Part shown: piece after piece, positions 12,206 through 22,167 of the stretch | Layout: each line of letters begins with the position of its first letter | How positions within the stretch are numbered: the stretch's first letter is position 1 | Assembly (NCBI GenBank): GCA_051453625.1 | Contig: JBOZIK010000001.1 | Coordinates: 186,671,631 to 186,704,665 of the forward strand | Direction: 5' to 3' | Source of the DNA: Welwitschia mirabilis | Lineage: Eukaryota > Gnetophyta > Gnetopsida > Welwitschiales | Length of the DNA: 33,035 nt | Notes under the pieces: model-generated | The model's database searches: none | Told to the model about the DNA's origin: nothing | The model's input: only the letters and a program-made list of their open reading frames with translations | Position numbers and translations under genes: made by a program

Positions 12206-13559
12206 CCATGCTACTTAGGTTACGGTCTAGATGGATGCTACTAATACTATTGCTTATAAAATATCTCTGTCTCCCAAAGCTATCTGAAATTAGAAAAGAA
12301 ATGGGAAGATTATCTAATATGATCAATCTAAAGAGTGAAGGAATAATAATAAAATGCTAAGAAGAATATGCATGATAAACATGGATAAAGATAATATAAG
12401 GAACATACATCCTTATCTATATAGCTAAATGGTACTTAAAACATTAGGGAATGCATGAGATGTATGAGAAGTACCTATGATGTTTAACATAATGTAATAT
12501 GTAAAAAGTAGATTAGATGACCTAAGATGATTAATATAAAAACCATTACCATAAAGACTAGAATTAAAGTTAAGATCATCTAGGATAGATAATATCATAT
12601 CCAAAGAAATTCCTAGTCACTAGTGTAATAAGATATCTCTAATGCATTAGTTATATCTCCTGGGAACTAGTAAATGGTAAACTTGTCTATATTATAATCC
12701 CCTACATTTTTAAACTAGAGGTTTTGAAAAAACATGGATATAGTGTCACTAGGTATAAATCATCATTTAGATCAACTAACTAACCTGCTATCTAATCCCT
12801 GACTAATTCATCATCTTTGAAAGCAAAAGCAGCAAAGAGCATAGAGCAAATAACTTCACCAATAAAATTATAATATGAAACATCAAAAATAAGTATGAAG
12901 ATAAGGAAAATATGAAAGGAAAAATTCAAAATAGGATTCACCATCATTCTAGCATAGCTTCACTATGTAAAGCACCACATAAATCTTCATCCAACATCTT
13001 GAAAAGTTCAATACAAAAATGAGGCCAAGTCTAAAATGAGGGTTTTTATAATGAGGGAACACTATAATATCATGAATAGTGTATTTTTTACACTGTACCA
13101 TTACTATTACATGATTTACTAAAAAGTAAAGAGGATTTACTAAAAGATAGCAACATAAGTTCAAAATATAAAAACCTAATGGTAAAATCAAATTCATAGG
13201 TATCCTATAACCTAGGTAACAATTGGTTATATCCCTCAAATAGGATAAAAATTAATATTTTTGAATGAAAAATACATAGCTTGGTAATAATTTATTAAAA
13301 GAAAAAGGAAAATTTAAAAAAAAGCTAAAATTATTTTTAGATTAATATTTTTTGGAAAACAAATAGAAGTAGGTCCTCCTTAAAGTTTGTAGCCCTTCTG
13401 AATGTGATTACATGAGAACTATAGCTCTTATTTCATCATCCCAAAAAAACCAATATTTTTAAAAGTTTTAAGTAAAATAAAGAAACATAAATAAATTTTT
13501 GTATCTTTTTTTTTTTTTTATGTTTTACTACATTTACACTCAATAGATGAATTAAAATA
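12206..13559 (-). other. Spacer downstream of minus-strand pol; possible env-position ORF remnants
   Basis: This lies between the integrase end (about 13560) and the coiled-coil tail (about 12200) on the minus strand. A 96-codon frame at 12949-13239 starts with Met and is rich in Leu, Tyr and Cys. A second open stretch in another frame follows at about 12790-12960 (NPILNFSFHIFLIF, then CSMLFAAFAFKDDELVRD). Neither matches a family I know. Together they could be a broken ORF in the position where Athila-like elements carry an env-like gene, but composition alone could produce hydrophobic frames in AT-rich DNA. A 14-T run lies at 13506-13519. Confidence 0.3.
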
Positions 13560-16330
13560 GATCTCAACTAAATCTTAATCATTAAACAACTTGAGTTTAT
13601 ATCCATTTACACATTGTAGATGACCATTTTTAGGATCTTAAATATTAACAGTTCCATATGGCAATACATGAAAAACAACAAAGGGATCTTTCCATTTTAA
13701 TTTTAGATTTCTAGAAAATAGATGAAAATGAAAATTAAAATGCAAAACTTTGTTACTACATGAAATATTTTCCTAAGAATGATTTTATTATAATAACATT
13801 TCATTCATTTATTAGAAAGAACTTGATTATCATAAGTACTTCATCTTATTTTATCTAATTCATTCAATTAATATAATTTATTTTTCGCACATTTTTCAAA
13901 GCCAAGATTAAGTTTATGAATAATATTAAAAACTTAATGTTCTATTTCAACAACAAGAAAACATTGTTTAGTATAAATAAGTTTGAAACAAGTTAGGCTA
14001 ATGGGAGTTTTAAAAGCTATATGTTAAGCTTATAATGCATTAAACAATTTTAATAATTAATCTTTTTTATTAGCACTAATTATTTTTTTAAGAACACTAA
14101 TAACATCATAGTTAGCTACTTTATCTTAATCATTAGTTTGAGGATGATAAGAAATACCTACTTTATGGGAAATACCATATTTAAGCATAATGTTTCTAAA
14201 GATTTTATTGCAAAAAAGGGTTCCTTGTTTACTAATGATTACTTTAGGATTATTAAAATAAGATAACATAGCCTTTAAGAAATATAACTATCTTATCATT
14301 ACAATATTTACAATCTTTGGCTTCTACATATTTGGTAACATAATTGACACAAATAAAAATATAAACATTACTATAGAAGGTTGAAAATGGTCTAACAAAA
14401 TCAATACCTAAAACACAAAAGGTTTTCAAAATAATAGGTTCTTACTTCTCCTACTAATACTAACCATTCTCTAGCATTAATAACATAATTTATAAAATTC
14501 ATTAGAATATTTAAAAAAATTAGGCTAAAAGAATCTAGCATTTAAAACCTTAGACACAGTTTTCTTTTACTAACATGACCATCAAAAATGCCATTGTGAT
14601 AAAATTCTAATATACTAATCATTTCATTCTAAGGTATATAACTTTGAAAGATTTAGTTAGCATAATATTTAAATAAAATAGGTGCTTTCCATAGAAATTT
14701 ATATTGTTGAGATAAAATTAGGAAGTTTACCATAGGATTTAAAACTTTCAATGTCATTATACCAAGACAAAACATTCAGAGTAAATAAAATTTCTTTAGA
14801 AAAATTTTCATTAATTTCAAATGAGTCATAGGCATAACAAGATAAGATAAATGATTGGTAATAAATTTTCCTTTCTTAATCTATCTTTAACTATAATATC
14901 AAATTGTTGCATATGTAAAGCCCAATGCATAAGATAAGGTTTGATTATGGGCTTATTTAGAATATATTTTAAAGCAACATGATAAGTAACTATAATTATA
15001 AAATAATCAATAAAATAATGGTGAAATTTTTCAAGAAAAAAATAACATCTAGAATCTCCTTTTTAGTAGTAGAATAATTAAGCTAAGTATCATTCAAGGT
15101 CTTACTAACATAAGAAATGACAAAATGTCTACACTCAAGAGTTTAACTTAAAAGTACACCTATTACAAAATCACTTACACTAGTTATAACTTTAAACAAA
15201 TAATAAAAATTATAATCTTAAAGAACAAGTGAGGATGAAAAAATATCTTTAATTTTTTGAAACATAAGTTCACACTTAGATGTCTGAGAAAAAGATGCAT
15301 CTTTCAAAAGTAATTCAATCAAAGATTTTCTAAGAGAACTAAAAGATGAAATAAAATGGTAATAAAAACTAACATGTTCTAAGAAAGATCTTATATATTT
15401 AACACAACTAGGAGTAGGAAGGAAATGAATGATATCAATTCTAGTAGAATATACTTGTATTCCTTCCTTAAAAATAATATGGCCAAGAATAATGCCTATA
15501 GTAATCATAACATGACTTTTCTCCTAACTGAGTTTGAGATTATAATCAATAAAAAAATTTAATCTTAAATTTTAATGATACATTATTTGATCAAAAGAAT
15601 CACCACAAAGAGAAGAACTATCCATATATATTTATAAAATTTCATTTACAAATTTAGTTTAAAAAACTAGTCATACATCTTTGAAAAGTTACAGGAATAT
15701 TACATAAACTAAAAGGCATGTAATGATATGCAAAATTTCCAAAGAAGCAAGTAAAAGTATCTTTGATCTTTTGAAGTTGTAGAAATTTAAATATAATCAT
15801 TATATCCATCCATAAAAAAATAATATAATAGTAAGAGAGATTAATGATAATTAAATTAATTATAGAAATAAGAAAATGATCTTTCTTTATATGATTATTA
15901 AGAGCATAAAAATTAATGCAAATTCACCATTAAAATTCTTCTTTGGTGAAAATTATAAAGGATTCACCGATTAAATATTTGTAATCGACTAAATAATATC
16001 AACTTCCTAAAGCTTCATGATTTCTTCTTTAATAATATCCTTAGGCTTTAGATTTACCATATGCGAAGGTTGACGAACATGCTTTATATTAGGTTTTAAA
16101 TAAATACAATGAGAACAAGTAGAAGAATGAACATTAACAAAATCACAATAAGACCAAGTAAATGCTAGAGAATGCTTAGATAATAACTTAATAAGATATT
16201 TTTTTTAAGAAGGAGTAAGATTATCACATTCCAAATTTTTAACAATCAAGATTTAAGTTTAAAATGTCTTAACAAATAAGGCAAAGAGAATATGAAATTT
16301 TACAAGTCTAATATTTTAGGTTAATTATTA
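13560..16330 (-). pseudogene. Ty3/gypsy pol (RT, RNase H, integrase), Athila-like
   Basis: Reading leftward from 16330, the pre-RT linker ends in HCIYLKPNIKHVRQ and KPKDIIKEEIMKL. The reverse transcriptase follows, with KKDHFLIS, TFTCFFGNFAYHYMPFSLCN and VTFQRCMTSF. The active-site box at 15617-15628 reads YMDS, so the second catalytic Asp is lost. RT then passes into the open stretch 15508-15218 (GIILGHIIFKEGIQVYSTRI, then CVKYIRSFLEHVSFYYHFI). RNase H spans about 15200-14880 (VISYVSKTLNDT, LNYSTTKKEILDVIFFLEKF, LKYILNKP). Integrase spans about 14600-14050. It keeps the first Asp in GIDFVRPF, has Lys in place of the second Asp (IISKQGTLF, codon 14228-14230), and keeps GISYHPQTN. A degraded C-terminal part follows. 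Frameshifts and stops are frequent. Gag and protease are missing on the upstream side. Confidence 0.9.
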
Positions 16331-16560
16331 AATGTTTTCTTTTATAGATAATAGTTCCATGATTATTATTCTCTTTTTCTAATAGTTGTAATTAATGCTT
16401 TGGCTTGATTTATTTAATTAATTATTCTAGAAAATTCCAATAAGTTATGGATTTATAATTATTATAAATGGAGATGCTTAACCTCTAGAGTTATTTTATT
16501 CTTTTTTATTTTTAGTAAATGTTAAATAATATCTTGAATTGTAACTATTACAATGTTTAT
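16331..16560. other. Junction between minus-strand gypsy pol and LTR array
   Basis: Transitional AT-rich stretch. To its left the minus-strand pol is recognisable; from about 16561 rightward the sequence belongs to the repeated unit seen again at 17.8 and 19.6 kb. The gag and protease that should precede pol are absent, so a breakpoint probably lies here. Confidence 0.4.
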
Positions 16561-17195
16561 GGAACATTTTATTGCTACTAATGTCTCATTTATTATTAAT
16601 GATAAGCATAGTCAATATGTATTATACCCAATGGCTTGACAAGGTAATAATTAGGGGTTAAGGAATACTTGCCACTTCCAACACCATAACCACTTCCACC
16701 ACTTTCATCCCTTCTATCACCTTTACCATTTTTACTACCTTTACCATTTCCACTACCTTTACCACCCTCTTTTATGATGATATCTCTTTGTATTATTATG
16801 TTTCTTCACATCCTACATCCTATAGGACTTTCTTCTCTTCTTATTTTACATTTTTAGAAATATTTTATTATTAAACCTTGGTGACTTCAACTTGAATTTT
16901 AGAAAACATTGGAGCCTTACAATCTTCATGAGTCTTTAAGTCTTCATCTTAAACTTGGTACAATTTTTGTCTTGCATTATTTCCTTGTATGGTTTTTAGC
17001 TTTCATTTATTTCTTGTATTTCTAATTAATTCTTGCATCTTTTACATGGTTTATGGATTTTTCCTATCTTAATTGATCTTATAAGTTTCTTCTTATGCAT
17101 GTAATACCTTGGACATGAATTTAATTCTATGCTTTAAACTTTGCTAAGTGATCAAATTATGCAGCTTTAGGAGCTAGTCACCTAAGGAGATTCCA
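16561..17195. repeat. LTR-array unit A (minisatellite part plus LTR start)
   Basis: Similar in order and sequence to parts of units B and C. It holds taataattaggggttaa (16645), then an ACCACTTCC/ACCATTTCC-type minisatellite at about 16671-16770 that is longer than in the other units. A C/T-rich stretch follows, and then the start of an LTR at 17100 (tgtaataccttgg) that runs into a gap. The bases before the LTR start are pyrimidine- and T-rich. They are not a polypurine tract, so this is not a normal 3' LTR boundary. Confidence 0.8.
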
Positions 17196-17295
17196 NNNNN
17201 NNNNNNNNNNNNNNNNNNNNNNNNNNNNNNNNNNNNNNNNNNNNNNNNNNNNNNNNNNNNNNNNNNNNNNNNNNNNNNNNNNNNNNNNNNNNNNN
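17196..17295. other. Assembly gap (100 N)
   Basis: A run of exactly 100 N inside the first part of an LTR. The left flank ends at gagattcca; the right flank restarts about 46 bases earlier in LTR coordinates. The flanks therefore overlap, as at the other gaps. Confidence 0.98.
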
Positions 17296-18284
17296 TTAAG
17301 TGATCAAATTATGCAGCTTTAGGGGCTAGTGCTTTCATTAGCCATCGAAGTGAACTATCACAATAATTAGGATGATGTTTATAAACCATTTAGTAATGCA
17401 TGACATAATGTTTTTATGGCTTCAGAGGGTTTATCCATCTAAATGGTTCCTATTAGCTACAAGAATAAACCTCTAGATAAATGAGATAGTGCATTTTATT
17501 CGATGTACATTCTTAAATTACTAAAACTTGGATATGTGCATCTATATTACTGAAATTTGTATGATGTATTGGTCACATTTTGATTTTCCTTAAGAATCCT
17601 ATGTTGTACTTAAAAAGCCCCTTACATAAACCTTATCATGGATCATACTGGGAATTGTAAAGGTTATAGTTCTCATGCCATGCTTGTATGTGCAGGATCT
17701 ACTATGAAATAAGATATTTAGATGAGCTAGCTGATGCAAGATGGATTGAGATCTATTTTCATACTCATTATTTATTGCTAGTATCTCATTTATTATTTAT
17801 TATTTAGGATAAGCATAATCATTATTTATTATACCTAGTGGCCTAACAAGGTAATAATTAGGGGTTAAGAAATCCTTACCACTTCCATTACCTTAACCAC
17901 TTTCACTACCTTCAACACTTCCACCACCTTCATCATTTTCTCCATCTTTACTATCATCTTTTATGAATGATATCTCTTTGTCAATGGTATCTCTTTATGT
18001 TCTTATGTCTATTTACATCCTACATCTTTGAGAAAGCTTTTGTTATTGAATCTTGTTGACTTTAACTTAGATCTTGGAAAATCTTAGAGTCTTGTAATCA
18101 TAATGAATTCTTGAGTCTTCATCTTAAATTTGGTATGGTTTTTAACTTGGATTCTTTTCTTGTATGGTTTTTGGATTTCATTTATTTCTTACATATTCTA
18201 AGTAATTCTTGCATCTTTTGCATGGCTCATGGTTTTTTCTTGCTATCTTAAGTAATCTAATAACTCTCTTATTATGCATCTAAT
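17296..18284. repeat. LTR-array unit B
   Basis: It begins about 45 bases into the LTR and follows the complete LTR at 20039 for about 470 bases (to about 17765, tattttcatactcatta). It then departs from the LTR and continues into the non-LTR part with the minisatellite (about 17876-17945). It ends at the start of another LTR (gcatctaat) cut by a gap. Most of it is highly similar to unit C. Confidence 0.85.
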
Positions 18285-18384
18285 NNNNNNNNNNNNNNNN
18301 NNNNNNNNNNNNNNNNNNNNNNNNNNNNNNNNNNNNNNNNNNNNNNNNNNNNNNNNNNNNNNNNNNNNNNNNNNNNNNNNNNNN
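18285..18384. other. Assembly gap (100 N)
   Basis: A run of exactly 100 N. It falls at the start of an LTR copy; the sequence on its right (18385 onward) is unrelated to the LTR. Confidence 0.98.
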
Positions 18385-19030
18385 GGTTTCCCATTATTAA
18401 GATTATTTTAATTTAGTTCTATATGATGAATACACCACACTAATGCATGAAATAATTCTAACTAATGTGGATAATTAATTAATTATTTAACTATGATAAT
18501 AGTTCTAATTATCCTTAGGTTCATTTTATAGAAACAATCGTATAAAAGAAAAATAATCATGCTACAGTATCTTTATATTCAAGATTATAGTAATGAATAT
18601 AAATAAAGTAAAAAATTTTAGTAATAATAACAATATTCAAAATGATCAAATCACATCTTAATAATATTCTTATAAAAACTAATTAATATTTAAAGTAATG
18701 CCAATCTTAAAAGCATTCTTCTATGCTCATATAACAATATCCATGGTTATGTGCAATAAATATAAACAAAATAAAGTATAGCTTAAGCATGATTATTAAG
18801 AAATAATTATTTGTCCAAGACTCTTTTCTTATAACTATATCATAAGTTATACAGTTAAACTATTTATATTACTTAAACTACTAAGGTAAAACCCCCTACA
18901 AACCTACATATTTAAAATAAAATCTAAAAAAGGTAAAGAGGTGTTTCTCCTAAAATAACATTATTCCTAAGCAATGCAAGCTAATGCTACTAATAACAAC
19001 TTAATGTATGTACTCAAATAGCTAATTACC
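18385..19030. other. Unrelated 0.65 kb segment inside the LTR array
   Basis: This segment has no counterpart in the other array units. It is AT-rich with no recognisable coding sequence. Its right edge at about 19030 joins unit C abruptly, about 30 bases inside the LTR start. It may be an insertion, the remains of older flanking DNA, or a misplaced contig, since a gap bounds it on the left. Confidence 0.5.
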
Positions 19031-20038
19031 TATGCTTTAAACTTTGCTAAGTAATCAAATTATGCAGCTTTAGGAGCTGGTCACCTAAGGAGATTCCATT
19101 AGCCATCGAAGTGAACTATCACAGTAATTAGGATGATGTTTATAAATCATATAGTTGTGCATGATATAATGTTCTTATGCCTTCAGAGGATTTATCCATA
19201 TAAAGGCTTTGTATTAGCTATAAGAATAAACCTCTAGATAAATAAGATAGTGCATTCTATTCAATGTACATTCTTGGATTGCTAAAACTTGGATATGTGC
19301 ATCTATATTACTGAAATTTGTATGAGGTATTGGTCACATTTTGATTTTCTTTAAGAATCCTATCTTGTGCTTAAAAATCCCTTACATAAACCTTATCATA
19401 AATCATACTAGGAATTGTAAAGGTTATAGTTCTCATGCCATGCTTACATGTGTAGGACGTACTATGAAATAAGATATTCAGATGAGCTAGCTGATGCAAG
19501 TTGGATTGAAATCTATTTTCATACTCATTATTTATTGCTAGTATCTCATTTATTATTTATCATTTATGATAATCATAATCATTATTTATTATACCTAGTG
19601 GCCTAACAAGGAAGTAATTAGAGGTTATGGAATCCTTACCACTTCCATTACTATAACCACTTCCACTACCTTCACTACTTCCACCACCTTTATCATTTTC
19701 TCCATCTTCACTGTTATATTTCATGAATGATATCTCTTTATCAATGGTATCTCTTTATGTTCTTATGTCTCTTTACATCCTGCATCTTTAAAAAAGCTTT
19801 TGTTATTAAATCTTGGTGACTTCAACTTGGATCTTGTAAATCCTTAGAGCCTTACAATCATCATGAATTCTCAAGTCTTCATCTTAAATTTGGTATGGTT
19901 TTTAACTTGGGTTCTTTTCTTATATAGTTTTTGGCTTTCATTTATTTCTTGTATGTTCTAATTAATTCTTGCATCTTTTACATGACTTATGATTTTTTCT
20001 TGCTATCTTAATTAATCTAATAACTCTTTTATTATGCA
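19031..20038. repeat. LTR-array unit C
   Basis: It starts about 30 bases into the LTR and matches the LTR at 20039 to about 19515. It then switches to the non-LTR part with the minisatellite (about 19637-19700) and ends exactly where the complete LTR begins (20039). The distance from ttagccatcg here (19099) to the same point in the next LTR (20136) is 1037 bases, which gives the array period. It is intact, with no gap, so the tandem structure is real at least here. Confidence 0.88.
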
Positions 20039-20982
20039 TGTAATATCTTGGCCTTGAATTTAATTCTATTCTTTAAACTATGCTAAGTGGCCAAATTATG
20101 CAGATTTAGAGGTTGGGTCACATACGGGGCTCCCATTAGCCATGATAGTAAACTGTTAGAGTAATGAATATTATGTTTATGACCTATTTAGTCGTGCATG
20201 ACATGATGTTTTTGTGGCTTTAGAGGGTTTATCCTGTCTAAATTATTCCTATTAGTCATAGGAATGAACCTCTAGACAAATGAGTATTTTTGATACCTTC
20301 TAATAGTGCATTCTATTCACTATACATTCTTGAAATATTGAAACTTGGATATGTGAATCTAAATTATTCAAATTTGTATAAGGTCTTGGTTACATTTTGA
20401 TTTTCCTTTAGAATCCTATCTTATACTTAAAAAACCCCCTTACCTAAACCTTACCATGGACCATACTAGCATTATCAAGGTTAGAGTTCTTATGTCATGA
20501 TTGCATGTGCAGGACCTACTGTGAAAGAAGACCTTGGGATGAGCTACCTAATGTAAGATGAATTGAGTGCTATTTTCATACTTGTTATTTAGATGCATGT
20601 ATTTAGTTAAACAACCTTGGATCTCCTAGTAAATTATGATATTCATGTGAACATCATGTTAGTTATTGTACTTTGATTTATTTTAGCATTAAAAAAGTGA
20701 TATAAATATTTGCATATATTTGCAATGTATTTATCTTCCATTTATTAAAAGAATTATGAGTGTTAATGCAAATGTTATATGCCTATGTGCATGTTTTATG
20801 GATTTATTATTTGTGTGCATGTTTTATAGATTTATTATTTGTGATCCATAATCTAAGTCATATATTGCATATTCTTAAACAATATGTTGTGGATATTATA
20901 AGCTTATATTCTTAAGTTATTTAAAATATGATATGTTTTTACTTAATGCATAGTTTTATTTGGTTATATTAAGGGTATTACA
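20039..20982 (+). repeat. Complete LTR of plus-strand Ty3/gypsy element
   Basis: The 944 bp segment starts with TGTAATATC and ends with GGGTATTACA, so its ends form the imperfect inverted repeat TGTAAT/ATTACA typical of plant Ty3/gypsy LTRs. A primer binding site follows directly, which marks it as a 5' LTR of a plus-strand element. Its first half is shared with array units A to C; its second half (about 20590-20982) occurs only here in the window. The five bases before it are atgca. No matching 3' LTR was seen to the right, so neither target duplication nor LTR divergence can be read. Confidence 0.8.
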
Positions 20983-20985
20983 TTG

Positions 20986-20997
20986 TGTTATCAGAGT
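20986..20997 (+). other. Degenerate initiator-Met tRNA primer binding site
   Basis: The sequence tgttatcagagt matches the plant initiator-Met site TGGTATCAGAGC at 10 of 12 positions, three bases after the LTR ends at ACA. One of the two mismatches is C to T. This site would prime minus-strand DNA synthesis; its place right after the LTR supports the LTR call. Confidence 0.75.
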
Positions 20998-21831
20998 AAG
21001 CTTAAAGTTTTCTCTTATGGATTTTAGGATGTTATATTTTGGTATAAGAATTTTTTTGTTATGGATTTTAGGAGGTCACATTTTGATACCATAGCTTAGG
21101 TAGTGATTCTACTAGGTATAATCATTATTAAATTAATATAAAACTTAGCTTTTGATATAGCTTAAATAAGATAACTAAAAGCATTTGAAGTAATCTAAGT
21201 TGTAAATATTTTGGTGTTAAAGTACTCCTATCAGTGGTATTCTTGACATCACCTAAATAGAAGCATATAGATTTAGTGATAAAGTATGATATATACCTTA
21301 TAAACTTAAGTATTACTTAAGAAAAATGCTAGAAACCTAATACTAAAATTATAGCAATAATAACAATTTCAAAGATAGCATTGCTTAATTGAATAACTAA
21401 TCAATCTCATTTGGTGAAGTTATCATGGAAGTCCTCTTTATTTATTTTTAAAAATTATATATCTCTCAAATAATAAAGTGAGAAAGAAGTATTTCACTAC
21501 TTCTTAACACTGTAAGTACATCATAATCATAAGTTAAAGTCATATAAAAGGTGTTTACCTATTTGTCAATTGATACAAGAGTGGTTCCTTATACTTTTCT
21601 CTCTTCTTTGGTTCTTCTCTTATCATATTTCCTTTTTCTATTGGGACTTTTTTAATTAATAAGAATAAAAACATTGTATCTCTCATGATCCTTTTCTCTT
21701 TCTTTTAACTATTTGTAACCTGATCCCTTTTGGTCTATTTAACTTTCAACTACTTTAAAGAAATTAATAGCTTATAGCCAACTTAGTCCTGTAATCATGA
21801 TTCCATCTAAAATGAGACCCTTGAATAAATA
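20998..21831. other. Leader region of plus-strand element, no gene seen
   Basis: Downstream of the primer binding site. A near-repeat of about 45 bases occurs at 21017-21090: ttatggattttaggatgtta is followed by ttatggattttaggaggtca about 40 bases later, each followed by cattttgata or attttggtat. No gag-like coding is seen. A CT-rich stretch lies at about 21595-21720. Confidence 0.4.
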
Positions 21832-22167
21832 ATGCATGTTGGTAGTGGGATCGATGCAAAGAATGTAATTTCAAAATTCAAAGAGATGACTAAGAATGCT
21901 AGCAAGGTTCTAGAGGGTTTTATAAAAGAAATTATAAAGAGAAACAACTCAATTGAGTACCTTTATAAACTAAACCTTAATGTACAAACTAACAAAAAAA
22001 TAACCTTTAAGGTTTTGAAGGCCTATGGACATCATGAATTTATCCTTAGGTACACAATCATGGATGTGAAGGCCATGGGAGATGTAGTAAATGGTGATGC
22101 AACTACTAATGACATTACAGCCAAATCTAATTGCATAGTCTATGGGTCTCTGTTCATTAACTTATAA
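21832..22167 (+). CDS. Uninterrupted 111-codon ORF of unknown function
   Basis: This is the longest fully open Met-to-stop frame in the window. The predicted product is Lys/Asn/Ile-rich, starts MHVGSGIDAKNVISKFKEM and ends with an NCIVYGSLFINL stretch. The first 60 residues could form amphipathic helices. I see no zinc knuckle, transmembrane segment or family motif. It lies where the gag gene of the plus-strand gypsy element would be expected, yet has no gag motif that I can see. Its freedom from stops stands out among so many broken frames, which may mean a recent insertion, a captured host exon or chance. I give no function. Confidence 0.3.
   Translation: MHVGSGIDAKNVISKFKEMTKNASKVLEGFIKEIIKRNNSIEYLYKLNLNVQTNKKITFKVLKAYGHHEFILRYTIMDVKAMGDVVNGDATTNDITAKSNCIVYGSLFINL

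Larger units (their letters stand above)
8867..16330 (-). mobile_element. Decayed Ty3/gypsy element, Athila-like, minus strand
   Basis: The backbone is the pol pseudogene at 16330-13560. On the 3' side (leftward) come a 1.35 kb spacer and then copies of a unit whose right end encodes a short coiled-coil-like stretch (LDRMKHEMWRQ) on the minus strand. That stretch resembles the C-terminal tail of ORFs that follow integrase in such elements. No gag or protease is seen: the element appears cut off near 16.33-16.56 kb, where the LTR array begins. No minus-strand LTR pair was established, so the left limit is a guess set by the repeat units. Confidence 0.55.

Noticed and set aside
12949-13239. 96-codon minus-strand frame as a membrane protein gene
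   Set aside because: Hydrophobic Leu/Tyr-rich frames arise easily in AT-rich DNA. It matches no known family, and neighbouring frames are equally plausible. It is only mentioned in the spacer entry.
13506-13519. T14 run as the polypurine tract of the minus-strand element
   Set aside because: On the minus strand it is an A-run without the expected G content, and no LTR start (TG...) lies just downstream.
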